Below, piece by piece: positions 27,349-36,419 of a stretch of 64,000 nt of DNA. The stretch's first letter is position 1. Every line of letters begins with the position of its first letter. Source of the DNA: Thermoguttaceae bacterium (GTDB lineage Bacteria > Planctomycetota > Planctomycetia > Pirellulales > Thermoguttaceae); the NCBI GenBank assembly GCA_025060325.1, contig JANXBW010000006.1:62001-126000 (forward strand). The letters are read 5' to 3'. The position numbers were made by a program, and so were the translations under genes. The notes under the pieces were generated by a model. The model saw only the letters and a list, made by a program, of their open reading frames with translations. It had not been told where the DNA came from and did no database searches.

Positions 27349-27732
27349 ATGGACGCGGGAATGATCCTGCCAGTTTTAGCGACGAAAACTGTTGACTTAG
27401 TCATCATGGCCGACATAATTGCCGAGGAAGCTACCGCCGAAAGTGCTCGGGGACTTCCTCTGATGGCCGCGATAACCATCTTCGTCTTGGCGATGTTTGT
27501 GGGTTTTGAAATCATCACAAAGATTCCGCCGACGCTCCACACGCCGCTTATGTCTGGGTCGAATGCCATTTCCGGGATTACACTGGTGGGGGCAATTATT
27601 GCTGCCGGGGCAGGTCAAGGCACCCTTGTCCAGATCCTAGGGGTTCTCGCTGTTATCTTGGCCATGATCAACGTTGTCGGCGGGTTCCTGGTGACACACC
27701 GCATGCTGGGCATGTTCCGCCGAAAGCGGTGA
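27349..27732 (+). CDS. pntAB: NAD(P) transhydrogenase subunit alpha part 2 (membrane part)
   Basis: A 127-residue membrane protein that forms the alpha-derived half of the proton channel. Three hydrophobic helices are visible: LMAAITIFVLAMFVGFEII, ISGITLVGAIIAAGAG and ILGVLAVILAMINVVGGFLVT. The loop VPPTLHTPLMSG-like segment (here IPPTLHTPLMSGSNAISG) is the family signature. ATG at 27349 follows GGAGG at a spacing of five and is preferred to the GTG at 27328. It sits between pntAA and pntB. Confidence 0.92.
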   Translation: MDAGMILPVLATKTVDLVIMADIIAEEATAESARGLPLMAAITIFVLAMFVGFEIITKIPPTLHTPLMSGSNAISGITLVGAIIAAGAGQGTLVQILGVLAVILAMINVVGGFLVTHRMLGMFRRKR

Positions 27733-27960
27733 GCCCCTCATCCAGGCTTTTGCCAGCTTTTTCCGTGACAGCAGCTCTTTGGCGAAGTTTGTGGGAAGGA
27801 TCAAGCGGGGCAGGAGAACTCATGGCCCAGAGGGGGGCTCATTGGAGCTCAAGTTTCGACCGTTGTGAAACTGGCAGTGGTTGAGAACCGAGCCAAACAA
27901 CAAACGGGCATAGCCACAGGCATTGCTTACCGCAGAAAAGAATCGACGTAGGTCACAGCC

Positions 27961-29361
27961 GTGGATCGCGAGAGCATAATCACGCTTGCTTACCTTGTAG
28001 CCTCGGTGTGCTTTATCTTTGGGCTCAAAGGCCTGACGCACCCGCGGACAGCGGTAGCCGGCAATCTCCTTGGGGCGATTGGCATGGCCGTCGCAATCCT
28101 GGCCACCTTAGCCCAACCGCAGCTTGTCGAGCATCCGCAGGGTTACGCCCTGGTTGCCGGCGGGTTTCTCGTCGGAGGCGTTGCCGGCGCTATCTCTGCG
28201 CTGCGTGTTCCCATGACGGCCATGCCCCAGATGGTCGCCCTTTTCAACGGGTTTGGCGGCGCTGCTTCAACACTTGTTGCGGGCGTGGAGCTTGTGCAAC
28301 ACCAGCCGATTGTCGGCCAAATTGACCCTCTGGTGCTCTCCGGTTATTTGGCCGGGATTATCGGTGCCGTCACGTTCTGGGGGAGCCTCCTTGCCTTCGC
28401 CAAGCTGGAGGAATACAAGGCCTTTCGCAAACCGATTGCTTATCCCTTTCAGCAGCCGATCAATGCTGTTTTAGGGGCGGCTGCCCTTCTTTTAACCATT
28501 TGGGGAGTGATGGAGCCGGCTCGATTGGGAGTATTTTGGCTGGCGGTGGTGGTCGCCAGTATCCTCGGCTTTACTCTCGTTAATCCGATCGGCGGCGCAG
28601 ATATGCCGGTGGTGATTGCCCTCCTTAATTCCTATAGCGGGCTTGCCGCCTGCGCCACGGGATTTGTGCTGGAGAATGCGGTTCTCATCATCGCGGGATC
28701 GCTCGTGGGGGCCTCGGGATTTATCCTCACGGCGATCATGTGCAAGGCGATGAACCGCTCGCTGTGGCATGTGCTCTTTGGCGTGCTTGGCCCTACCGAA
28801 GAGACGCCCACCGAAGAGCAGGTGTACGGAGGCAAAGTGAAGTCTGCCACTGCCGAAGAGCTGGCCCTCCTGTTTGACGGTGCCCGCCGCGTTGTTATTG
28901 TCCCTGGCTACGGCATGGCGGTATCGCAAGCCCAGCATGCCGTTCGCGACTTAATGAGCCTGCTTGAATCCCGCGGCATCACCGTGGAATTTGCCATCCA
29001 CCCAGTAGCTGGTCGGATGCCAGGACACATGAACGTCCTGCTGGCTGAGGCGGAGGTTCCTTACGAGAAGCTTAAGGAGCTTGAGGAAATTAACCCCACC
29101 ATGGTGGAAACCGATGTGGCAATCGTGATCGGCGCAAACGATGTGGTTAATCCGCTTGCCAAGACCGATCCGAAAAGCCCCATCGCCGGAATGCCCATTG
29201 TGGAAGTTGACAAAGCCAAAACGGTCATTGTCGTTAAGCGGAGCCTCAGTCCTGGCTTTGCCGGCATTCCCAATCCGTTGTTCGCTGCGCCAAATTGCCT
29301 AATGTTCTTTGCTGACGGCAAGAAGGCGATCCTGGACCTAATCGCTGCCCTCAAGGAATAA
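27961..29361 (+). CDS. pntB: NAD(P) transhydrogenase subunit beta
   Basis: A 466-residue subunit with an N-terminal membrane domain of eight or so helices and a C-terminal NADP(H)-binding domain III. Diagnostic sequences are MPQMVALFNGFGGAAS in the membrane part, GYGMAVSQAQHAV (NADP-binding loop), GRMPGHMNVLLAEA, GANDVVNP and KRSLSPGFAGIPNPLF. The start is GTG at 27961; no better ATG precedes the first helix. It is separated from pntAB by 228 bases, a larger gap than usual for this operon. The complete set supplies NADPH for biosynthesis and redox defence. Confidence 0.95.
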   Translation: MDRESIITLAYLVASVCFIFGLKGLTHPRTAVAGNLLGAIGMAVAILATLAQPQLVEHPQGYALVAGGFLVGGVAGAISALRVPMTAMPQMVALFNGFGGAASTLVAGVELVQHQPIVGQIDPLVLSGYLAGIIGAVTFWGSLLAFAKLEEYKAFRKPIAYPFQQPINAVLGAAALLLTIWGVMEPARLGVFWLAVVVASILGFTLVNPIGGADMPVVIALLNSYSGLAACATGFVLENAVLIIAGSLVGASGFILTAIMCKAMNRSLWHVLFGVLGPTEETPTEEQVYGGKVKSATAEELALLFDGARRVVIVPGYGMAVSQAQHAVRDLMSLLESRGITVEFAIHPVAGRMPGHMNVLLAEAEVPYEKLKELEEINPTMVETDVAIVIGANDVVNPLAKTDPKSPIAGMPIVEVDKAKTVIVVKRSLSPGFAGIPNPLFAAPNCLMFFADGKKAILDLIAALKE

Positions 29362-29534
29362 GAAGCTGCTCTATCAGCGATTTTCTACCGTAAGATCTCC
29401 GCTGGCCCGGCGGGTGGCAGCTTCATCCCCAGCACCGGTTTACCCGCTGTGGGCTATCGGCCACAATACACCTTTAGGGCCGCCTGCCCTCGCGGAAAGA
29501 GTGTGCCGTAGCCACAGAGAGGGGCCTTTGGGAA

Positions 29535-32500
29535 ATGAGCGATTTTTCGGCCCTTTTGGGTGCGTATCTTGGCCAGTTGGGGGAACTTCGCCGCCGGGGG
29601 GCTTCCGAGGCCAGCATCCGCGATGCTTTTCTCCAGTTTTTGCGATCAGCCTTCCCTCGTGTAAACGAAGCGGAGCCGTTCTGGCTGGAAAAGCATGTGC
29701 CTGCCCTCCGGGTCCGGGGTGGTTTTGTCGACGCACTTTTTGGCGACCTTATCTTCGAATTTAAGCGCAGGCTAGACGAGACTCATCGAGCCGAGGGGGT
29801 CAAACAGCTCCAGGAGTATCTTGCTGGCCAGGATACACCGGAGCGGTTTTTCGGGATCCTCACCGACGGCGAAATGCTGGAGGTATATGCCCTCCGGGAG
29901 GGCGAGATTCTTCCCCGCGATCAGCTTGTGCTGCGTCCGGAGGAGGCGGACCGCTGCAAGCTCTGGCTTGATTGCTACCTCTTTCACGAAAAGCATGTTG
30001 TGCCTACGGCCAATGATGTGGCACTTCGCTTCGGGGAACGAAGCCCGACCTTCTGGCGGTCGATGGAACTCCTAGGGCGGGCGTGGCGGGAAGCCCAAGC
30101 CGACCCCGCGGTTCGGACGAAATTCGCCGAATGGAATAGCCTCCTTTCGTTTGTTTACGGGAGCCCAGTTGGCGACGAGAACGTCTTTCTCCGGCACACA
30201 TATTTGGCTCTTTTTGCCCGGGTTCTTGCCTTCGTGGCCCTGGAGCGGCGGGCACCCCACAGGGACGAAGTGGAAGGTGTTGTTATGGGCGCTGTTTTTG
30301 AACGGCGTGCCCTGGATAACTTCATCACCGACGACTTTTTCACCTGGGTGACCCACAGCGAATCAATCTTGAGAGATCTCATAGCCTCTTTGGGCACCCG
30401 GCTCATAGCTACCTACGAGCTAGAGCGAGTGAGAGAAGATCTCCTCAAAGAGCTTTACCAGGAACTTGTGGATCCGGAGACAAGGCACGATTTGGGAGAG
30501 TTTTACACCCCCGATTGGCTAGCGGAGCTAACCCTCAAGGAAGCAGGATTCCCACGTGTGGATGAAAAGTCTGGCTGGCCGGTTGAGCAGTCGCTTTTAG
30601 ACCCGGCCTGTGGCTCGGGGACTTTTTTGTTCGTGGCCGTCCGGCTTCTTCGTCATGCGGGCTTAAAGGGGGAAAATCTCGTCAGTTTTTGTGAGCGACA
30701 ACTTGCGGGAATGGACGTTCACCCTCTGGCGGTCACTATTGCACGGACCAATTTGGTGTTGGCCGTTGGGGAGGATCTTCGGGGCTTGTCGAGACGATTC
30801 CACGTGCCGATCTACATGGCCAACACGCTCTCGGTTCCCGATCGAGGGCAACTTCAACCGGCGGTGTCCGTACCTGTTGATGTAGAAGGCCTGGCCAAGC
30901 AAACGGGAAAAAAGCCGGAGAACTGCCTTCCGCGGGAGTTCCAATTGCCCCAGTCTTTGGCCACCGACGTGAGCCGGCTAAGCCAAGCGATTGACATTTT
31001 GGCCGATTTCGCGAAGCCGGAGCGAGCCGACGCCGAGGCGCGGGCCGGCTGTGCAGCCGAGTTAGCCCAGCTGGGCGTACCGCAGAACGAAATGCATTAT
31101 TGGCATAGCGATCTGCGGCTAATGCGCTGGTTGCTTAAAGCTCCCGCCACCAATAGCGTGTGGAGGTTTATCCTGAAGAACGCTTATGCGCCGCTTCTTT
31201 TGGCGACACGTCGCTTTGACTTTGTGGTCGGAAACCCGCCGTGGCTTTCCTACCGGTTTATTCAGCGGCGAGATTACCAGGAGCAGGTGCGATATCTGGC
31301 AGTGGAGCGATTCCGCCTCTTAGACAAGGCGGATGCACATTTGGTGACACAGATTGAACTGGCGACAATATTCTTTGCCTTCTGTGCGGAAATTTATCTG
31401 GCCGATTTTGGAACTTTGGCCTTCGTTCTACCGCGGAGTATTCTAACCGGTGCGAAACAGCACCGCGGATTCCGGCAGAAATACATCAACGGGGCGAGGT
31501 CCCTGATTGACTGCGAACAAGTTCGACCACTATTCAACGTGCCAAGTTGCGTGGTGATCTGGGATCGAACCACCCAACCACCCGACCGCGGGGCTATTCC
31601 CATTCTTCGCCTTGGCGGCGAGCTTCCCGGGCGAAATGTCTCCTGGGATGAGGCCCGGTCCGTTTTGAAGGAGATACAGGAAACCTTTAGCTTGCCCCGC
31701 GAGTTGGGGCAAAGCCCCTACTACGACCACGTCTTCCAGGGCGCATCACTCGTGCCGCGAGCATTGTGGTTTGTACGGACTCTTCCGGACGCTCGCGTCG
31801 ACAGACAGATGCCCTATCTGGAAACTGATCCTAGCGTTGACGCCCAGGCGAAACCTCCCTGGAAAGGGTTGCGGGTAGAGGGGAAGGTCGAATCGGACTT
31901 TTTATTCGCAACACTCTTGTCCGATAACATGGTTCCTTTCGGAGCCCGAAGGCTATCGCTTGTTGTCTTACCCCTTTTGCCCCAGAAGGGTGGCCGAGTC
32001 CGCATCATTGAGCCCCTGGAAGCTTTGCGCCTTGGTCACATCTACTTGTGTGATTGGGTTGAAAACGCAGCCAAACTTTGGGATGCGCGTCGAAAGTCGC
32101 AGTTTTCGTTGGTAAGCCGATTGAACTGGCAAGGGAAGCTAACTTCACAGCGGGTGACGGGCGTTTTCAAAGTGTTGTATTGCACAAGTGGAACACACCT
32201 GTGCTCGTGTGTGATCGACCCGCACGCCATAGCTAAAGCCATCATCCACCGCCTGCCTGTCCGCGGGTTCGTAGCCGACACCAAAACGTACTGGTTCGAA
32301 ACCAAAAGGGCAGGCGAGGCTTACTATTTATCTGCCGTGCTTAATGCCCCTTGCGTAGATGAAGCGATAAAACCTTTCCAAACGAAGGGGGCATTTGGAG
32401 CGCATAGGGGTAAAGGCCAGCGCGATATTCACAGGCGGCCGTTCGAGGTCCTGCCGATACCTCTTTTCGATTCTTCGCGGGCAGCGCATCAAGAACTTGC

Positions 32501-32672
32501 CAGACTCGGCCGGCGGTGCCACACCAAGGTTGGCAAGATAGTAGCGTCCCTTTCGGAAGCGGATCTTGCCCAGCCTATTGGAAAGTTGCGGCAGAGGATT
32601 CGCGAGGAGATTGCCGAGGAGCTTTCGGAAATCGACCAACTCGTGCGCAAAATCCTGAAGCTCTCAAACTAG
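29535..32672 (+). CDS. Single-polypeptide restriction-modification enzyme (type IIG-like)
   Basis: A 1045-residue protein that appears to combine nuclease, N6-adenine methyltransferase and target-recognition parts. The N-terminal domain has a PD-(D/E)xK-like pattern: D66 in GGFVDALFG and E75-x-K77 in LIFEFKRRL. The methyltransferase core has SAM motif I DPACGSGTF (near residue 355) and catalytic motif IV NPPW (near 565), as in the gamma-class Eco57I-like enzymes. The C-terminal 350 residues resemble the TaqI-like specificity domain. ATG at 29535 begins the nuclease part. There is no separate restriction, specificity or helicase gene nearby, so it should act alone. The recognition sequence cannot be read. 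Confidence 0.88.
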   Translation: MSDFSALLGAYLGQLGELRRRGASEASIRDAFLQFLRSAFPRVNEAEPFWLEKHVPALRVRGGFVDALFGDLIFEFKRRLDETHRAEGVKQLQEYLAGQDTPERFFGILTDGEMLEVYALREGEILPRDQLVLRPEEADRCKLWLDCYLFHEKHVVPTANDVALRFGERSPTFWRSMELLGRAWREAQADPAVRTKFAEWNSLLSFVYGSPVGDENVFLRHTYLALFARVLAFVALERRAPHRDEVEGVVMGAVFERRALDNFITDDFFTWVTHSESILRDLIASLGTRLIATYELERVREDLLKELYQELVDPETRHDLGEFYTPDWLAELTLKEAGFPRVDEKSGWPVEQSLLDPACGSGTFLFVAVRLLRHAGLKGENLVSFCERQLAGMDVHPLAVTIARTNLVLAVGEDLRGLSRRFHVPIYMANTLSVPDRGQLQPAVSVPVDVEGLAKQTGKKPENCLPREFQLPQSLATDVSRLSQAIDILADFAKPERADAEARAGCAAELAQLGVPQNEMHYWHSDLRLMRWLLKAPATNSVWRFILKNAYAPLLLATRRFDFVVGNPPWLSYRFIQRRDYQEQVRYLAVERFRLLDKADAHLVTQIELATIFFAFCAEIYLADFGTLAFVLPRSILTGAKQHRGFRQKYINGARSLIDCEQVRPLFNVPSCVVIWDRTTQPPDRGAIPILRLGGELPGRNVSWDEARSVLKEIQETFSLPRELGQSPYYDHVFQGASLVPRALWFVRTLPDARVDRQMPYLETDPSVDAQAKPPWKGLRVEGKVESDFLFATLLSDNMVPFGARRLSLVVLPLLPQKGGRVRIIEPLEALRLGHIYLCDWVENAAKLWDARRKSQFSLVSRLNWQGKLTSQRVTGVFKVLYCTSGTHLCSCVIDPHAIAKAIIHRLPVRGFVADTKTYWFETKRAGEAYYLSAVLNAPCVDEAIKPFQTKGAFGAHRGKGQRDIHRRPFEVLPIPLFDSSRAAHQELARLGRRCHTKVGKIVASLSEADLAQPIGKLRQRIREEIAEELSEIDQLVRKILKLSN

Positions 32673-33765
32673 TGGCCGGCCGGGAATCGAACCATTCCCC
32701 CACTCCTCTTTGCCACCGGAAGGAGGAGCGGGATCAGCCCCAGCCCAAGGAACCCACCTTTGCCGCCGTCCCTAGTCCCGGCACTCCAAGAGCAGCCCGA
32801 CCGGGTCGGCGCCCAGGCTCGGTCCTTCCTGCCTGATTTTGGCTAAGGCACACTTTATTAGACCGAGGTTTTAAAGGAAATCGATGCCCAAATAGTTACA
32901 TTGTTCGTAATCATGCATTCGTAAGAGGGTGAGCCTTCAAACCCATCGGCCAAAGGGCAGGCTGGACAAGCCCGTAAGTGGCGTGGGTCCCGAAGGTAGT
33001 TCCCCAGATGTCTTTACTTTCCTGTGGCGGCTTGGTTGGGCCATGTCCCTAATGAGGGATGCTTGGCCCTTCCCATGCGTCGTTTACGGGCGATGCGTTT
33101 AGAAACGCTTACAACCTCTCCTCAGGGTCTCCAAAAACAGCCCAAAAAAAACTAAATCACAGGTCCGGGGGTTGTTGCGTCGGTGTGAAGTGCCAATTAC
33201 AATCACAGGTGTTTCCCGCCTGCATAATTTGCTCATGCCAACGGAAAGGCCTTTCGCAGCTCGGGCAAAGCTTAGCCGACCGTTATCGGGGCATCGTCAG
33301 ATAGAGATCAGGTAATGGCGAGAGCTTGCGGAGCCCTCAGGTTATCAATCTCGCAAAGCCCAGCTTGCAACTTTCGTCCCCGCATCATTGCAACTTTTTG
33401 GCCAGAAAGCACTCTCGATCATCGCAAATTTGGTCAGCTTGCTGGCTGTTACTGTGTCGAGAACATCCTGGAGGCGGCGCAAGAAGGGCGAACAATTCGC
33501 TTCAACCACTCGCGAATCTTCGCATAGGACGCGGTAGCAGTAACGGGCGAAGGTCGGCAGATCTCATGGAGGGCAAGCCTTTGGGGCCTGGGTCCGGCCG
33601 AAGGAGCGAAGCTCGCCCCATCATCACGGAGGGTTGGCCTTCACCGGGAGGGCGGGGACGGGCATGGCCAGCTGATGTTTTTGTCTCCATGTCGATCGAT
33701 TCGGTAGGGATTGATGCCTGGTATCCGCCAAGTCGTCGGTGCGCCGCAGCTTCGGAGGCTAACCC
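32673..33765. other. 1.1-kb gap after the restriction-modification gene
   Basis: No coding region that I can support. The stretch GGGAATCGAACC at 32681-32692 looks like the reverse complement of a tRNA T-arm, but the stem and acceptor do not pair, so it is not annotated as a tRNA. An A-rich tract is present near 33143-33151. Confidence 0.4.
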
Positions 33766-34938
33766 GTGCAATCGGTCGCAGAGCTTAGAGCCCTAACGGT
33801 CAAGCAACTTGCCCAAATGGCTAAATGCCGGGGCATCCCAGGATGGCATTCAATGCGAAAGGAGGAGTTAATCAAAGCCCTAAGCAAGGTCTTAAAAGCG
33901 GAAAAACGAAAAGCCGGCAGAACTTCAACAAATCTTTTAACTCAGCACACCTTCGGAATCGGATCCAACGGCGAAAAACAGGCAAGTAGGCGAAACGGTA
34001 GATCGGTCAAACTAAAAACACCTTCCTCTTCTCCCTCATCCAGCTCGTCTATTCAAGATTCTCAGTCAGCCCCTCCAGCCCCTGAGCCTCCCGTTGATCC
34101 AAAAGACCTCGCCTGTCGATTCGATCCTGCCCATGTCAGTGCAGACCGGGTGATCCTCATAGTCCGCGACCCTTATTGGCTCCAAGCGTGCTGGGAGATA
34201 ACTCGACAAACGGTAGAACGTGCTCGGGTGGCTCTGGGGCAACAGTGGCATCTGGCAAAGCCGGTGCTTCGACTTGTTGAGCTTGATCCGGAGGGGACAG
34301 AAACGGGCAACCGCCGCGTGATTGGCGATATCGAAATCCACGGAGCGGTGAACACTTGGTATTTACATGTGCCGGATCCACCGAGAAGTTTCCAGGTAGA
34401 CCTGGGCTACGTGGTTCCGGGCGGCAAATTCCATTGTTTGGGACGCAGTAACGTCGTCACCACCCGGCCGGGTACGTCGGCCCATTGGTGGCCTAATCCG
34501 TTGTCGGCCAGCAGTGTCGATTGGGAACGGATCCTTGCCCTAAGCGCCCGGGAAGAATTCGCCCCGGAGCAAGAAGATGTCCGCGACTTCCTGGAAGAAA
34601 AGCTCGACCGGCCCATCGGGGACGGTTTGGTCAGCCGGTTGGGGGCAGTTTGGTCAGGCCTTAGCGAGGATCGTGAAGACCCGGTGCCATTGGAAATCGA
34701 CGCGGAGGTGATCCTCTACGGCACGACGGTTCCTGGGGCAAAGATCACCGCTCGAGGCGAACCAGTGGAAGTCCGTCCCGATGGGACCTTTGTCCTCCGC
34801 TATCCGCTCCCTGATCGCCGGCAGGTGTTCCCCATTGTCGCCTGGAGCCGGGACGGTTCCGAACAGCGAACAGTCCTGGTCGCCGTCGAGCGAAATACAA
34901 AGGCAATGGAGCCAATCCAGCGCGACACCGAGCTTTAG
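33766..34938 (+). CDS. Rho_N and DUF4912 domain protein
   Basis: A 390-residue protein. Residues 1-45 (VAELRALTVKQLAQMAKCRGIPGWHSMRKEELIKAL) form a SAP-like Rho N-terminal helix motif that often binds nucleic acid. A basic, then Ser/Pro-rich linker (about 45-105) follows. The central part matches DUF4912: VILIVRDPYWLQACWEIT, the RLVELDPEG strand, IHGAVNTWYLHVPDPPRSFQVDLGYV and the FHCLGRSN element. C-terminally there is a region with GTTVPGAKITARGEPVEVRPDGTF, a short beta-sandwich-like motif. The start is GTG 33766 with GGAGG 8 bases upstream. The role is unknown; DUF4912 proteins are widespread in Planctomycetes and Firmicutes. Confidence 0.82.
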   Translation: MQSVAELRALTVKQLAQMAKCRGIPGWHSMRKEELIKALSKVLKAEKRKAGRTSTNLLTQHTFGIGSNGEKQASRRNGRSVKLKTPSSSPSSSSSIQDSQSAPPAPEPPVDPKDLACRFDPAHVSADRVILIVRDPYWLQACWEITRQTVERARVALGQQWHLAKPVLRLVELDPEGTETGNRRVIGDIEIHGAVNTWYLHVPDPPRSFQVDLGYVVPGGKFHCLGRSNVVTTRPGTSAHWWPNPLSASSVDWERILALSAREEFAPEQEDVRDFLEEKLDRPIGDGLVSRLGAVWSGLSEDREDPVPLEIDAEVILYGTTVPGAKITARGEPVEVRPDGTFVLRYPLPDRRQVFPIVAWSRDGSEQRTVLVAVERNTKAMEPIQRDTEL

Positions 34939-35421
34939 TAGGTGCTGCCTTTCTTTGACACTACTTCCCTCGGGGCTCCCAAACCTTTTCACGTAATGAA
35001 CCAAGTGGACTGTGTTGGTCCTCGGCGTCCTGGGTCGGCAGCGACCGGGACAAACGAGGCCTTTTTACAAAACCTCCAGTTCTTAGCCGGTAAGAACCCG
35101 CGCACAAGGGCCGAAGCTTATCCACCGCGGCATCAACGAATTGGTTAAAATTTACCGGCTCGTTACCCCCAGGGACCCAATGGGGGAATTGTGTTCCAGC
35201 GCACGCGCATGGGAATTGAGCGAGTCTTTTTCCAGGCTTGCCAAGAAGGCCGATCGGCCCCGGGAGTTGCCAGGAGTTACTCCTCGCGTTTGAGCACCCT
35301 CCTTAACCGCCAAGTGTCTCTTCCGAGTGCTAGTCGTGCTGACGCTTCCCGAGGAACCCGGAACAAACCGTAAAACGCTCCTAGGCGGCCAACTTCGCGC
35401 AAGCTGGGCAGTCTTGCCAGG
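34939..35421. other. 480-base gap between convergent genes
   Basis: Nothing recognisable: no frame, repeat or T-tailed hairpin. Confidence 0.45.
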
Positions 35422-35838
35422 TTATTCTCCGTAAACAGTTACGATGACGGACCGGTCGCGGGGACGGATATCGCACTCCAAGTGAAAAATTTGCTGCCAT
35501 GTTCCCAACCGGAGTTTTCCCTCACTGACTGGGACGCTTAGCGAGGCACCTAACCAAGTTGACTGCAAGTGGGAATGGCCGTTGCCGTCGTGCCAGGTCT
35601 GTTCGTGGGCGTACTCCCGGCTTGGGGGGATAACCCGATCGAGAAGTTGCGGCAAATCTCGCTGGAGGCCCGGCTCGAATTCAATCAGGCCGACCGCCGC
35701 CGTGCTCCCCACCGCAAAGACATGGGCCACCCCGGTACGAATCTTGGACCGACGGACAATCTCCGCCACTTTGTTTGTAAGATCCTGCATATGACCGTGA
35801 CCCCGAGTGGGGAAGTCAAGCTGTTCTTGGTGGACCAT
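35422..35838 (-). CDS. YjbQ-family protein (secondary thiamine-phosphate synthase-like)
   Basis: A 138-residue UPF0047/YjbQ protein. The family residues are all present: GHMQDLTNKVAEIVRRSKIRTG, VFAVGSTAAVGLIEFEPGLQRDLPQLLD, the metal-binding histidines in YAHEQTWHDGNGHSHLQ, VPVSEGKLRLGTWQQIFHLECDIRPR and the terminal VTVYGE. Some members have weak thiamine-phosphate synthase activity, but the physiological role is uncertain. ATG 35838 is supported by AGGAGG nine bases upstream. It stands alone on the minus strand. Confidence 0.92.
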   Translation of the reverse strand: MVHQEQLDFPTRGHGHMQDLTNKVAEIVRRSKIRTGVAHVFAVGSTAAVGLIEFEPGLQRDLPQLLDRVIPPSREYAHEQTWHDGNGHSHLQSTWLGASLSVPVSEGKLRLGTWQQIFHLECDIRPRDRSVIVTVYGE

Positions 35839-36419
35839 CGACGCATGCCTCCTTTGTCAACAAACTGAGTGTTGCCGTCCCATCAAGTTGGGGCTGAGCA
35901 AGAGCCTTGTGTTTAGCGCATCCGGGAAACGCTGCGCCGGCAAACTGCGGACACTCGGCCAGGTACCGGACGCGGAATAAAATTGTGGCGACCTATGCGT
36001 GGATCTGCCAAAGGGGGGCACCAAGCCCCGCCGAAAATGGCCCAGGGTTCAGCTCGCTGGGACCAGAAGGTTTTTCGCCATCTACCGGGATAAGTTGACA
36101 ATGGAGGTCGGCGTCATAGGTTCCATTTGGGTTCGTTTAGGCACTTTAATCCTCCCAATAGGGTTAAAGGGTGTCCCGCCAACAGGAAACTCGTCATGTC
36201 CAGGGCAGGGCCGGTGTATGTGGCCGGAGGATGCCGCAAAAAGCGTGGGGCGACATGTTCCGAGACAAACTCGGCCGCCCATGGCGCCCCCGCAAAAACC
36301 GTTTCCAGGTGGTTTTTCCCGAGCTTTACGTCAACGGCTGCACTTCCGGGCAAGCTCGGCTCTTGTTGGCCAGTGTAGCGGCGGAATAGGGTTTCTGGTA
36401 CCTTTCGGAGACGGGGCCA
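35839..36419. other. 580-base gap
   Basis: No gene or signal that I can support, apart from the YjbQ ribosome binding site at its left edge (AGGAGG on the minus strand, 35848-35853) and a TTGACA on the minus strand just before it. Confidence 0.45.

Noticed and set aside
29535-32672. BREX or DISARM defence island around the methyltransferase
   Set aside because: No helicase, phosphatase, PLD or other island genes on either side.
32672-32760. tRNA-like T-arm (GGGAATCGAACC, minus-strand GGTTCGATTCCC)
   Set aside because: The T stem would have to pair AATGG with CCCGG, which fails, and no matching acceptor arm or anticodon stem is found.
33059-33304. Open frame with several Cys residues
   Set aside because: No regular spacing, no ribosome binding site and no neighbour logic.
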